The position numbers and the translations under genes were made by a program. This document shows, piece after piece, positions 7,367 through 15,648 of a DNA stretch of 64,000 bases. The stretch lies in the NCBI GenBank assembly GCA_024236415.1, contig JACKKN010000005.1, positions 276,838-340,837 of the forward strand. Direction: 5' to 3'. This DNA comes from Hyphomicrobiales bacterium (lineage in GTDB: Bacteria; Pseudomonadota; Alphaproteobacteria; Rhodospirillales; JACKKN01). Numbering within the stretch: the stretch's first letter is position 1; each line of letters opens with the position of its first letter. The notes under the pieces were generated by a model that saw nothing but the letters and a program-made list of their open reading frames with translations, was not told the DNA's origin and ran no database searches.

Positions 7367-9086
7367 GGGGGGCTCTCCATCCCAGGGCTTCCTTCATGAC
7401 GCCCATCATCTCGCCGGTGGTGGCGTCGGCGCGGGCGGCCTCGATGGCCGCCTCCATCAGCTCGCCGTCGCCCAACTGATGGTAGTCCTTGGCGGCGAAG
7501 GCGTGGGCGGCGTCCAGGAAATTCTTGATGGCCTTGTCGTAGCGGGCAGCGTCGCGGCTGGCGCGCAGGGCGCGCACCCGCTCGGCCGACACGCGCTCGG
7601 GCTCGGCATCGACCCTGAAGATCTCGGGCGCCTTCTCGGCCTCCTCGGCCTGGTAGCAGTTCATGCCGACGATGCGCCGCTCGCCGCTGTTCACCTCTTC
7701 GCGCCAGCGTTCGGCCTGGTCCTCGATCTCGCGGCGGATCCAGCCGTTCTGCTGGGCGGCGATGTAGCCGCCCTGGGCCTCGACCTTGTCGACCAGTTCG
7801 AGCGCCGCCTGCGCCACCTGGTCGGTCAGGGACTCGACGAAGTAGGAGCCGGCCAGGGGGTCCGAGACGCGGGTGATGTTGGTCTCCTCCTGGATCACCT
7901 GCTGCACGCGCAGCGCCAGGGTGGCCGATTCCTCGGTGGGGATCGACAGCGCCTCGTCGTAGGCCGAGACCTCCATGGCCTGGACGCCGGAAAGCGCGGC
8001 GCCGAAGGCGTGCAGCGTGGTGCGGATCAGGTTGACCAGGGGCTGCTGCGCCGTCAGGCAGGCGCCCGAGGTGTGGGTGTGGATGCGCACGTGCATGGCG
8101 CGCGGGTCCTCGGCGCCGAACTTCTCGTGCATGGTGGTGGCCCACAACCGGCGCAGGGCGCGGATCTTGCAGATCTCCTCGAAGAAGTCGTTGGCCTGGG
8201 CGATCTGGAAGCCGAACCGCATCAGCGCCTCGTCCGCCGTCAGCCCGGCCTGGACGCAGGCGCGCACCAGGTCGATGCCGTAGGCCAGCATCAGGCCGAT
8301 CTCCTGCACCGCCGTGCCGCCGGCCTCCTCGACGCCGTAGCCGAACAGGTTGGTGGTGTTCCAGCGCGGCATGTTCTTGGCGCAGTAGGCGATCAGCTCG
8401 ACGGCCAGGCGGTGGCCGTTCTCGGGCGGGAAGGCGCTCATGCCCACGTAGGCGGACTGGTGGTACCAGTTCATGGAGTTGCCGCGCAGCTGGTCGGGCG
8501 ACACGCCGCGCTCCTCGGCGTAGGCGATGTACTGCGCCAGGGCCGGCACCACCTGGTAGTAGGTGATGTGCACCACGTTCATCTTGGTCAGGTCCATGCC
8601 GTCGAACAGGCGCGCCATGTCGGCCTTGGAATAGACCGCCATGCCGCACTGGCCGACCCGCCCCCGGGCCCCCGCGTGGTCGGGGTCCAGGCCCTCGTGG
8701 CTGACCAGGTCGTAGACCAGGTTGTAGAACTTCTGCCCGAAATAGCCGGTCATGCCGCGGGCCGACAGCAGGTCCATGCGCGCCCGCGTATCCTCGGGCA
8801 GGCCGTATCCGATGACCGGCTGGTTGGCCCAGTTCATGACCTGGTACTGGGCCGCCAGGTTGCCGCGGGTGAAGGGGTACTGCCCCGGGGCGCCGATCTG
8901 GCCGAAGTCCAGCCCGGCCACGTCGTGGGGGAAGTAGGCGGTCTTGATGGGCAGGCCGGAATGGGTCCTGGGGTCGCGGGCCGCCGCCGGGGCGCTGTTG
9001 CCGAAACGCTCGACGATCTTGTCGTAGGCGGCGTCGCGCTTGTCGGCCATCTCGCGGGATTGCGCGAGGGTGCGTTCGTCGAACAT
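7356..9086 (-). CDS. Acyl-CoA mutase large subunit, methylmalonyl-CoA mutase family, atypical active site
   Basis: 576 residues, the length of split-mutase large subunits. Family landmarks are present: PFTRG near residue 80, the KIRALRRLWA segment, RIHTHTSGACLT, AYDEALSIPTEES and IQEETNITRVSDPLAGSYFVE. By alignment from memory with methylmalonyl-CoA mutase, Tyr89 becomes Leu (RGNLAAQY), Gln197 becomes Met (GNSMNW), the Arg207 region is unlike the family (AYVGMSAFPP), and His244 becomes Gly (FGYGVEEAG). His244 is kept even in isobutyryl- and hydroxyisobutyryl-CoA mutases, so the substrate is probably neither methylmalonyl-CoA nor those. AGGAG stands 7 bases before the ATG. First gene of a five-gene block reaching MeaB. 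Confidence 0.85.
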   Translation of the reverse strand: MFDERTLAQSREMADKRDAAYDKIVERFGNSAPAAARDPRTHSGLPIKTAYFPHDVAGLDFGQIGAPGQYPFTRGNLAAQYQVMNWANQPVIGYGLPEDTRARMDLLSARGMTGYFGQKFYNLVYDLVSHEGLDPDHAGARGRVGQCGMAVYSKADMARLFDGMDLTKMNVVHITYYQVVPALAQYIAYAEERGVSPDQLRGNSMNWYHQSAYVGMSAFPPENGHRLAVELIAYCAKNMPRWNTTNLFGYGVEEAGGTAVQEIGLMLAYGIDLVRACVQAGLTADEALMRFGFQIAQANDFFEEICKIRALRRLWATTMHEKFGAEDPRAMHVRIHTHTSGACLTAQQPLVNLIRTTLHAFGAALSGVQAMEVSAYDEALSIPTEESATLALRVQQVIQEETNITRVSDPLAGSYFVESLTDQVAQAALELVDKVEAQGGYIAAQQNGWIRREIEDQAERWREEVNSGERRIVGMNCYQAEEAEKAPEIFRVDAEPERVSAERVRALRASRDAARYDKAIKNFLDAAHAFAAKDYHQLGDGELMEAAIEAARADATTGEMMGVMKEALGWRAPHEY

Positions 9087-9348
9087 GGGGCGTCTCCTGG
9101 TTGGCGTGGCCCGGGCATGGCCTCCCTGCGGCCGCCCGTTGACCGAACAATCGTTCGTTAGTTACCTGATCCGCCGAGCAGCGTCAAGACCAGAATTTTC
9201 CCATAAAACCAGGGAAAACACGGTAAAAGCGGGGCTTGATTTTGCCCCGGCGATCCCGTAACTTAAGCGAACGATCGTTTGGTTAATAACAAGGTTCAAC
9301 GGCCGGCGCCCGCACGGGCCCCGGCGAGGCAAGGAGGCCCGTCCCGCC
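9087..9348. promoter_or_regulatory. Divergent control region between mutase and thiolase genes with two TetR-type operators
   Basis: Two similar dyads lie here: CGAACAATCGTTCGTT at 9144-9159 and CGAACGATCGTTTGGT at 9268-9283, identical at 13 of 16 positions. The first ends about 60 bases before the mutase ATG, the second about 65 bases before the thiolase ATG. They sit almost symmetrically, one per divergent gene. The sequence between them (about 9170-9265) is AT-richer than its surroundings and likely carries both promoters. The TetR gene in the mutase block is the obvious candidate to bind them. Confidence 0.7.
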
Positions 9349-10545
9349 ATGACCGCCAACGCCTATCTGGTCGCCGGCCTGCGCAGCCCCATCGGCGCCT
9401 TCGGCGGCGCCCTGCGCCCCCTGCGCGCCACCGAGTTCGGCTCCACCGTGGCCGCCGCCCTGCTGCAGCAGACCGGCCTCAAGCCCGACGCCGTGCAGCG
9501 GGTCATCGGCGGCATGGTGCTGCAGGACATGACCGAGTCCAACCCGGCCCGCATCGTCGCCGAGCGCATCGGCGTGCCGCACAACGTGCCCGCGTTCACC
9601 GTCAACATGCAGTGCTGCTCGTCCATGACGGCGCTGATCCTGGCGGCGCAGCAGGTGGCCCTGGGCGAGGTCGACACGGCGCTGGCGCTGGGCCTCGAAT
9701 CCATGAGCAACGCGCCGCACATGGTGCCCGGCTCGCGCTGGGGCCACCGCCTGGGCCACGGCGAGTTCGTGGACACGCTGAAGGAATGCACCCTGGCCGG
9801 GTCCAAGATGTGGGACGATCCCTGGTACATGATCGACGTGGCCGAGCACCACGCCCGCGAGGACCAGGTGACCCGCGAGGAGATGGACGAATACGCCGTG
9901 GTGTCGCACACCCGGGCCCTCGCGGCCATGGACGCCGGCTGCCTGGACGGCGAGATCGTGCCCATCGAGGTGCCGGCGCGCGGCGGCAAGACGCGCACCT
10001 TCGAGCGCGACGAGTGCCCGCGCGGCGACATCGACCTGGACGTCCTGCGCAACCTGCGCCCGGTCAAGGCCGGCGGCGTGATCACCGCCGGCAACGCCGC
10101 CCCCATCAACGACGGCGCCGCCGCCGCCCTGGTGTGCAACGACGCCGGCCTGGCCCGCCTGGGGGTCGAGCCCCTGGCGCGCATCGTCATGCCGGGCACG
10201 GCCATGGTCGGCTGCGACCCGCACTTCATGGGCTATTCCTGCGTCGAGGCCCTGAATTCGGCCCTGGCGGCGGCGGACAAGCGGGTCGACGACCTGGACC
10301 TGATCGAGTGCAACGAGGGCTTCGCCGTGCAGCTGCTGGCCTGCGAGCGCATGGGCGGCTGGTCGCGCGACCGCCTGAACGTGGACGGCGGCTCGGTCGG
10401 GCTGGGCCATCCGGTGGGCATGTCGGGCCTGCGCATCACCATCCACCTGGCCCGGGCCCTGAAGCAGCGCGGCCTGAAGCTGGGCGGCGCCACGGTGCCG
10501 GCGGGCAGCGGCCTGGGCGCGGCGGTGCTGCTGGAAGCGGCCTGA
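9349..10545 (+). CDS. Thiolase-family protein (acetyl-CoA acyltransferase-like) lacking the second catalytic cysteine
   Basis: 398 residues, normal thiolase length. The acyl-accepting Cys is present (NMQCCSSMTAL, near residue 88). The Asn/His loops are CNEGFAVQ (usually NEAFA) and GHPVGMSG. The C-terminal loop, usually CxGGGxG, reads TVPAGSGLGAA, so the acid/base Cys is replaced by Pro; the codons GTG CCG GCG are clear. Classical thiolysis or Claisen condensation needs that Cys. It may act on an unusual substrate or be a non-thiolytic member of the superfamily. AAGGAGG precedes the ATG. It faces the mutase block and probably shares its TetR control. Confidence 0.85.
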   Translation: MTANAYLVAGLRSPIGAFGGALRPLRATEFGSTVAAALLQQTGLKPDAVQRVIGGMVLQDMTESNPARIVAERIGVPHNVPAFTVNMQCCSSMTALILAAQQVALGEVDTALALGLESMSNAPHMVPGSRWGHRLGHGEFVDTLKECTLAGSKMWDDPWYMIDVAEHHAREDQVTREEMDEYAVVSHTRALAAMDAGCLDGEIVPIEVPARGGKTRTFERDECPRGDIDLDVLRNLRPVKAGGVITAGNAAPINDGAAAALVCNDAGLARLGVEPLARIVMPGTAMVGCDPHFMGYSCVEALNSALAAADKRVDDLDLIECNEGFAVQLLACERMGGWSRDRLNVDGGSVGLGHPVGMSGLRITIHLARALKQRGLKLGGATVPAGSGLGAAVLLEAA

Positions 10546-10575
10546 TTCAGGTGCCGCCGGAAGCGGCCTGATTCA
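10533..10575. repeat. Short direct repeat at the thiolase 3' end
   Basis: The 17 bases GGAAGCGGCCTGATTCA, which include the thiolase stop codon, occur at 10533-10549 and again at 10559-10575. This looks like a small local duplication of the gene end and leaves a second in-register stop after the gene. Confidence 0.8.
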
Positions 10576-10700
10576 AAGGATTTTTAGCGCCCGGGGACAG
10601 GGCGTGCTATGCTGGACCGGTGACCGCGAGGGGGACCGCGGCCGGTGACCGCCGGCCGCGTTGGTGACTTTTTCGGATTGGACCTCCGACGGGTCGACCC

Positions 10701-13094
10701 ATGGACGGCGAGCAACAGATCGAGCAGCAGGTCGAAACGGACGTCGAGCCCCCCAAGCGCCAGGGCTACGCCGCCGGCATCGACCTGACCATCAGCCAGG
10801 ACGCCTGCGAGTGGACCGTGCGGGCGCTGTCGGCCCTGCAGTCGCGGCTGAGCCTGAACATCAAGCTGCACGACCAGGAGGGCCTGCTGGACGACGGGCA
10901 GATCCTGCTGTTCAACCACTTCGCCCGGTTCGAGACCTTCATCCCGCAATACCTGATCTACCGCCAGTCGGGCGGCTTCTGCCGGTCCGTGGCGTCGCGC
11001 GAGTTTTTCGTCGCCGGCAGCCGGTTCTCGCGCTACCTGGCGTCCCTGGGCGGGGTGCCCAACGACCACCCGCGCCTGCTGCCGTTCCTGGCCGAGGAGG
11101 TGCTGCGCGGGCGCAAGGTGATCGTCTTTCCCGAGGGCGGCATGGTCAAGGACCGCCGGGTGCTGGACGACAAGGGCGACTACAGCGTCTATTCGCCCTC
11201 GGCGAGGGAGCGGCGCAAGCACCACATGGGCTCGGCGGTGCTGGCCATGACCCTGGACGCCTTCAAGATCGGCATCCGCGAGCTGCACCGCACCGGGCGC
11301 GACGCGTACATCGAGATCTGGGCCAAACGCCTGGGCATGGACAGCGCCGAGGCGCTGCTGGCGGCGGCACGCAAGCCGACCCTGATCGTGCCGTCCAACA
11401 TCACCTTCTACCCGATCCGCATCACCGGCAACCTGTTGCAGCGCACGGCCGACCTGTTCATGCGCGGCCTGACCGGCGCCTTCTCCGAGGAGATGACCAT
11501 CGAGGGCAACCTGTTGCTCAAGGACACGGACATGGACATCCGCCTGGGCACGCCCATCCATGCCGAGAAGCGCTGGTCCTGGATCGAACGCCGGGCCATG
11601 GGCTGGATGCTGCGGCGGATCAAGTCCGTGGACGAGCTGTTCGGGCGCGAACGCCAGGGCCGCACCTGGGCCGAGCACATCCTGACCATGTGCATCCACA
11701 ACCACTTCCTGCCCGTGCGCGACGCCTACATGCGCAGCATGTACGCCCATGCCACCATCAACCTGAGCCACCTGGCGGCGACCCTCATCAACCGGTTCCT
11801 GGAAAAGGACCGCACCGAGGTCGAGCGCCATTTCTTCCACCGCGCCCTGTACCTGGCGGTCAAGCATTCCCAGGCCGAGCACGACGTCTACCTGCACCGC
11901 AGCCTGCGCAACCCCGACGCCTACGCCGGCGTGCTGCAGGGCGACTGCAAGGGGCTGGACCAGTTCCTGACCTCGGCCACCAACGCCGAGCTGCTGCAGG
12001 CCGACCCCGACGGCTACCGCTTCCTGCCCAAGCTGAAGGTGGAGTGGAGCTTCCACGAGATCCGCCTGGAGAACCCGATCGAGGTTTACGCCAACGAGGC
12101 GGTGCCCGTGGCCGGGGTGCAGCGGGCCGTGGACCGGGCCCTGGAGGAGGCCGGGGCGCAGACGGCGGCGGCCACGGCGCGCCTGCGCTTCGACGACGAG
12201 CTGCGCAGCCACGCCTGGGACCGGGCCTTCTACCACAAGCCCCGCTACGCCCGCCTGAACGAGCAGGAGACGGCGACCGAGAGCGGCGCCCCCTACCTGA
12301 TCCTGCCCGAGAACCACAACGACCTGGGCGTCCTGCTGGTGCACGGGTTCCTGGCCTCGCCGGCCGAGCTGCGCGGCCTGGGCGAGCGCCTGGCGGCGGC
12401 CGGGCACCCGGTCATGGGGGTGCGCCTGAAGGGGCACGGCACCTCGCCCGCCGACCTGAACGAGCGCACCCGCCACGACTGGCTGGCCTCGGTGCGGCGC
12501 GGGGTCGAGATCCTGTCGGCCTTGGCGCCGCGGGTCTGCCTGGTGGGCTTCTCCACCGGCGGCGCCCTGTCCCTGGTGATGGCGGCCGAGGGGTTCCCCG
12601 GCCTGGCCGGCGTCGCCGCCGTCGCCACCCCCATCAAGTTCCGCAACAAGAACCTGATCTTCGTGCCCCTGATCCGCCACGCCAACCGGGTGGCCGGCTG
12701 GATGCCGGTGGTGGACGGCATCATGCCCTACCGGGTCAACGACTCCGAGCACCCGGACATCAACTACCGCAACATCCCGATCCAGGCGCTGTACGAGCTG
12801 CGCATCCTGGTGGACGAGACGCTGAAGCGCCTGCCGGACATCGCCTGCCCGACCCTGGTGGTCCAGGGCGACGCCGACCCGGTGGTGGACCCGCGCAGCG
12901 CGCGCCTGATCATGGACCGCCTGTCCGCCCCGGCCAAGGGCCTGCGCATGGTGCCCTCGACGCGCCACGGCATCCTCAACGAGAACGTCGGCGGCGCCCA
13001 GGAGATGGTCCTGTCCTTCGCCGCCTCCCTGCTGGACCACCGCGCGCCGTTCGTTGGCGGGGCGGCGGTCCTGGAGGAGACGCGGGGGTTCTGA
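10701..13094 (+). CDS. Fusion of a glycerolipid acyltransferase domain and an alpha/beta hydrolase domain
   Basis: 797 residues. Residues about 35-290 resemble PlsC-type acyltransferases, with LFNHFARFET in the place of the H-x4-D motif (here H-x4-E) and VIVFPEGGMVKDRR as the substrate motif. A helical middle of about 240 residues follows. From about residue 545 there is an alpha/beta hydrolase: LLVHGFLAS oxyanion loop, nucleophile elbow GFSTGG, acid in GDADPVVD and His in STRHGI, most like monoacylglycerol lipases. The order acyl transfer then hydrolysis suggests lipid remodelling or acyl-chain exchange. Most bacteria keep these domains separate. Probably monocistronic; RhlE converges on it with a 6-base gap. 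Confidence 0.8.
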   Translation: MDGEQQIEQQVETDVEPPKRQGYAAGIDLTISQDACEWTVRALSALQSRLSLNIKLHDQEGLLDDGQILLFNHFARFETFIPQYLIYRQSGGFCRSVASREFFVAGSRFSRYLASLGGVPNDHPRLLPFLAEEVLRGRKVIVFPEGGMVKDRRVLDDKGDYSVYSPSARERRKHHMGSAVLAMTLDAFKIGIRELHRTGRDAYIEIWAKRLGMDSAEALLAAARKPTLIVPSNITFYPIRITGNLLQRTADLFMRGLTGAFSEEMTIEGNLLLKDTDMDIRLGTPIHAEKRWSWIERRAMGWMLRRIKSVDELFGRERQGRTWAEHILTMCIHNHFLPVRDAYMRSMYAHATINLSHLAATLINRFLEKDRTEVERHFFHRALYLAVKHSQAEHDVYLHRSLRNPDAYAGVLQGDCKGLDQFLTSATNAELLQADPDGYRFLPKLKVEWSFHEIRLENPIEVYANEAVPVAGVQRAVDRALEEAGAQTAAATARLRFDDELRSHAWDRAFYHKPRYARLNEQETATESGAPYLILPENHNDLGVLLVHGFLASPAELRGLGERLAAAGHPVMGVRLKGHGTSPADLNERTRHDWLASVRRGVEILSALAPRVCLVGFSTGGALSLVMAAEGFPGLAGVAAVATPIKFRNKNLIFVPLIRHANRVAGWMPVVDGIMPYRVNDSEHPDINYRNIPIQALYELRILVDETLKRLPDIACPTLVVQGDADPVVDPRSARLIMDRLSAPAKGLRMVPSTRHGILNENVGGAQEMVLSFAASLLDHRAPFVGGAAVLEETRGF

Positions 13095-13100
13095 CCCCGC

Positions 13101-14387
13101 TCAGGCGGCGCGCCGGTCGGCCCCGCCGCCGCGTCGGCGGTTGCGGCGCCGGCCGCCGCCGCCGGGCTTGCCGTTGGACGGCGGGCGGGGGCCGGAGCGC
13201 GCCGGGCGCTTGGGCGCCGGGTCCTGCGCCGCCGGTCCGTCGACGATCTCGGCCACGTGGTAGGGGTGGTCGTGGATCACGTCCACCCGGCGGCGGATGA
13301 TCCGCTCGATGTCGCGCAGGTAGGCCCGCTCGCCGTGGTCGCAGAACGAGATGGCCATGCCGGCGGCGCCGGCGCGGGCCGTGCGGCCGATGCGGTGGAC
13401 GTAGCTTTCCGGGTCGTTGGGCAGCTCGAAGTTGATGACGTGGGTCACCCCGTCCACGTCGATGCCGCGGGCGGCGATGTCGGTCGCCACCAGGGCCCGG
13501 ATGCGGCCGTCGCGGAACCCCTGCAGGGCGCGCTGGCGGGCGTTCTGGGCCTTGTTGCCGTGGATGGCGTCGGCCTCGATGCCGCTCTGGTGCAGGTGCC
13601 GGGCGACCCGGTCGGCGCCGTGCTTGGTGCGGGTGAAGATCAGCACGCGGGCGATGTCGTCGTTGTTCAGCAGCTCGCCCAGCAGGGCGCGCTTCTTCTC
13701 CTTGGCGACGAAAAGGACCTTCTGGTCGATGCGCTCGGCGGTGGTCGCCTGGGGCGCCGCCTCGACCCGCACCGGCCGCTCCAGCAGGCCGTCGGCCAGG
13801 CCCTGGACGGCCTTGGGCATGGTGGCCGAGAACAGCACCGTCTGGCGCTGCGCCGGCACGGCGGCGGCGATCTTCTTGACGTCGCGCACGAAGCCCATGT
13901 CCAGCATGCGGTCGGCCTCGTCGAGGATGAAGACCTCGACCGCGTCCAGCCGCGCGTGGCCCTGGTTCATCAGGTCGATCAGGCGACCCGGCGTGGCCAC
14001 CAGGACGTGGACCCCCCGGGCCAGGGCCTGGATCTGCGGCCGGATCGAGACGCCGCCGAACACCACCGCGGACTTCAGCGGCAGGTGGCGGCCATAGGTG
14101 CGCAGGCTGTCGCCGATCTGGCCCGCCAGCTCGCGGGTGGGGGCCAGGATCAGGGCCCTCGGCCGGTTGCGCTGGGCCTTGCCGCCGGCGGCGGCCAGGC
14201 GGTGCAGCAGCGGCAGGGCGAAGGACGCCGTCTTGCCGGTGCCGGTCTGGGCCACGCCCAGCAGGTCGCGGCCTTCCAGCAGCGGCGGAATGGACTTCAC
14301 CTGGATCGGGGTGGGGGTGGTGTAGCCTTCGTCGGCGATGGCGCGAAGGAGGGGCTGGGCCAGTTCTAGGCCCGTGAAATCGGTCAT
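13101..14387 (-). CDS. rhlE: DEAD-box ATP-dependent RNA helicase, RhlE type
   Basis: 428 residues from the ATG at 14387; longer upstream frames have no helicase homology. Motifs run in order: TPTPIQ (Q), AQTGTGKT (I), PTRELA (Ia), TPGR (Ib), DEAD (II), SAT (III), FTRTKHGADR (IV), ATDIAARGIDV (V), HRIGRTARAG (VI). The C-terminus is a basic Gly/Arg tail (GRRRNRRRGGG) that probably adds RNA affinity. RhlE proteins act in ribosome assembly and mRNA turnover. The gene stands alone, convergent with the fusion gene. Confidence 0.92.
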   Translation of the reverse strand: MTDFTGLELAQPLLRAIADEGYTTPTPIQVKSIPPLLEGRDLLGVAQTGTGKTASFALPLLHRLAAAGGKAQRNRPRALILAPTRELAGQIGDSLRTYGRHLPLKSAVVFGGVSIRPQIQALARGVHVLVATPGRLIDLMNQGHARLDAVEVFILDEADRMLDMGFVRDVKKIAAAVPAQRQTVLFSATMPKAVQGLADGLLERPVRVEAAPQATTAERIDQKVLFVAKEKKRALLGELLNNDDIARVLIFTRTKHGADRVARHLHQSGIEADAIHGNKAQNARQRALQGFRDGRIRALVATDIAARGIDVDGVTHVINFELPNDPESYVHRIGRTARAGAAGMAISFCDHGERAYLRDIERIIRRRVDVIHDHPYHVAEIVDGPAAQDPAPKRPARSGPRPPSNGKPGGGGRRRNRRRGGGADRRAA

Positions 14388-14838
14388 GGAATCTCTAGCT
14401 TTCAATCCAATCTGTATCCGCCCGCGGCCCCATCCCGGGAACGCGGGCGCGCTTGCACCTTGCAGGCGTTGTCGACGGGCCCGCCGCCGCCGCCATGGCG
14501 CGGTCGGGTCCGGTCTCACGAAACGCCCGCATGCATCGGCCCGTATGGATCGGAAAGAAACGAGGCCGCCCCTCGATGCCGGGAACCTGCCCGGGACGGG
14601 TGCGGCGAACCGGCCGCGGAACGGCCGGTCGGGAGTGTCGCTGGCGCCATAAGCGGGGCGGGCGGCCCGGAAGTCAAGACAATTCGCCGCCGCCGCCTTT
14701 TTGTGCACTGCAAAATAACCCCTTGTCCCGCGTCCCGGCGGTAGCTATCTTTTTTTCACCGCCACGTCCGAACGGGCCGCGGCGGGGCGACAACAAGAAC
14801 GCTTGGGATGGAAACTTCCGCCTGGACGGAGGTTTGCC
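14388..14838. promoter_or_regulatory. Long divergent intergenic region with a likely promoter for the HisKA gene
   Basis: Between rhlE and the downstream small gene. A sigma70-like promoter on the plus strand is visible: TTGTCC at 14723-14728, 17 bases, TATCTT at 14746-14751, giving a leader of about 80 bases. Just upstream, around 14700-14720, lies a run of T then GTGCACTGCA, a short partial palindrome. I see no gene or terminator in the rest. Confidence 0.4.
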
Positions 14839-15249
14839 ATGTTGATCCACCGCAAGGACGCCACGGCCCGCGCCGCGGCCGGTTGCCACAGCAGCACCCC
14901 CCTGCCCCGGCCCGAGGACATCTCGGCCGAGACGATCCGCCTCTACATCGCCCACGGCCGCGACCTGCGCGCCCAGTACCTGCGCGACCTGGGCCACCGC
15001 CTGGGCCGGGCCCTGCGCGGCGGCGCGGCGGCGCGCCGGACCCTGCCGGCGGGCGAGACCGACGGCCCCGCATCGCAACTGTTCCACGACCTGCGCACGC
15101 CGCTGACGTCGATCCGCGCCTTCGGCGAACTGCTGCAGGCCAACCCGGACCTGCCCCGGGGCCAGCGGTCGCGCTACCTGGCCATCCTGCTGATCGAGAG
15201 CCGGCGCCTGGAGCTGGCCATCAACCGCCACGAGGCCCAGGTCCACTAG
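14839..15249 (+). CDS. Orphan histidine-kinase dimerisation/phosphoacceptor (HisKA) domain protein
   Basis: 136 residues. GGAGG lies 6 bases before the ATG. The C-terminal half is a HisKA domain: FHDLRTPLTSIRAFGELL contains the H-box (H-D-L-R-T-P-L), followed by the second helix RSRYLAILLIESRRLELAIN. The frame ends there; there is no ATP-binding domain, no N, G1 or G2 box, and none downstream in any frame that I can see. The N-terminal 60 residues are charged and helical (AHGRDLRAQYLRDLGHRLGR). It could be a phosphotransfer intermediate, a dominant partner of a full kinase, or a relic of a truncated kinase. Confidence 0.7.
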   Translation: MLIHRKDATARAAAGCHSSTPLPRPEDISAETIRLYIAHGRDLRAQYLRDLGHRLGRALRGGAAARRTLPAGETDGPASQLFHDLRTPLTSIRAFGELLQANPDLPRGQRSRYLAILLIESRRLELAINRHEAQVH

Positions 15250-15350
15250 CCGGTCCGCGAATCGGCCCCCTGGCACGCCGGGCGGCCACGGAGTCGCCGC
15301 GATCCCCCGTCCGTGGTACCATGGGCCATGGCAAGGGAGGGATTTCGCCC

Positions 15351-15635
15351 ATGACCGGCCTGCTTTCCAGCTTGGCGCGCCGACGCCGCCTGCCCACGGC
15401 CTGGGGCCCAGCCGCCGCCCTGGTCCTGCTGGCCGCCGCCGCCGTGGCCGCGGCGCCGTTGCAGGCCACCGACCCCAACCGCAGCGACTGCATGTGCCGC
15501 TACTTCGGCCACTACTACGCCCAGGGCGACGTGGTCTGCATGCGCGGCCCCGCCGGGCGGCGCTTGGCCAGGTGCGAGATGATGCTGAACAACCCCTCGT
15601 GGCGGGTCACCGCCACCCCCTGCCCGGGAGTGTGA
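15351..15635 (+). CDS. Small secreted cysteine-containing protein, function unknown
   Basis: 94 residues. A signal peptide or anchor covers residues about 5-40 (Arg-rich start, then AAALVLLAAAAVAAAPLQA). The mature part is short and has five cysteines (CMCRYFGHYY, VVCMRG, RCEMML, TPCPG), enough for two disulphides in the periplasm. I do not recognise a named family. A GGGAGG sequence stands about 10 bases upstream; in-frame ATGs at 15321 and 15327 are less likely because the signal peptide would begin late. Convergent with the exporter permease gene. Confidence 0.6.
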   Translation: MTGLLSSLARRRRLPTAWGPAAALVLLAAAAVAAAPLQATDPNRSDCMCRYFGHYYAQGDVVCMRGPAGRRLARCEMMLNNPSWRVTATPCPGV

Positions 15636-15648
15636 GGCGCCGCCGCGG

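Noticed and set aside
7356..9086. Ordinary methylmalonyl-CoA mutase
   Set aside because: The residues for carboxylate and carbonyl binding are replaced, and the enzyme is split and accompanied by 3-hydroxyacyl-CoA processing genes.
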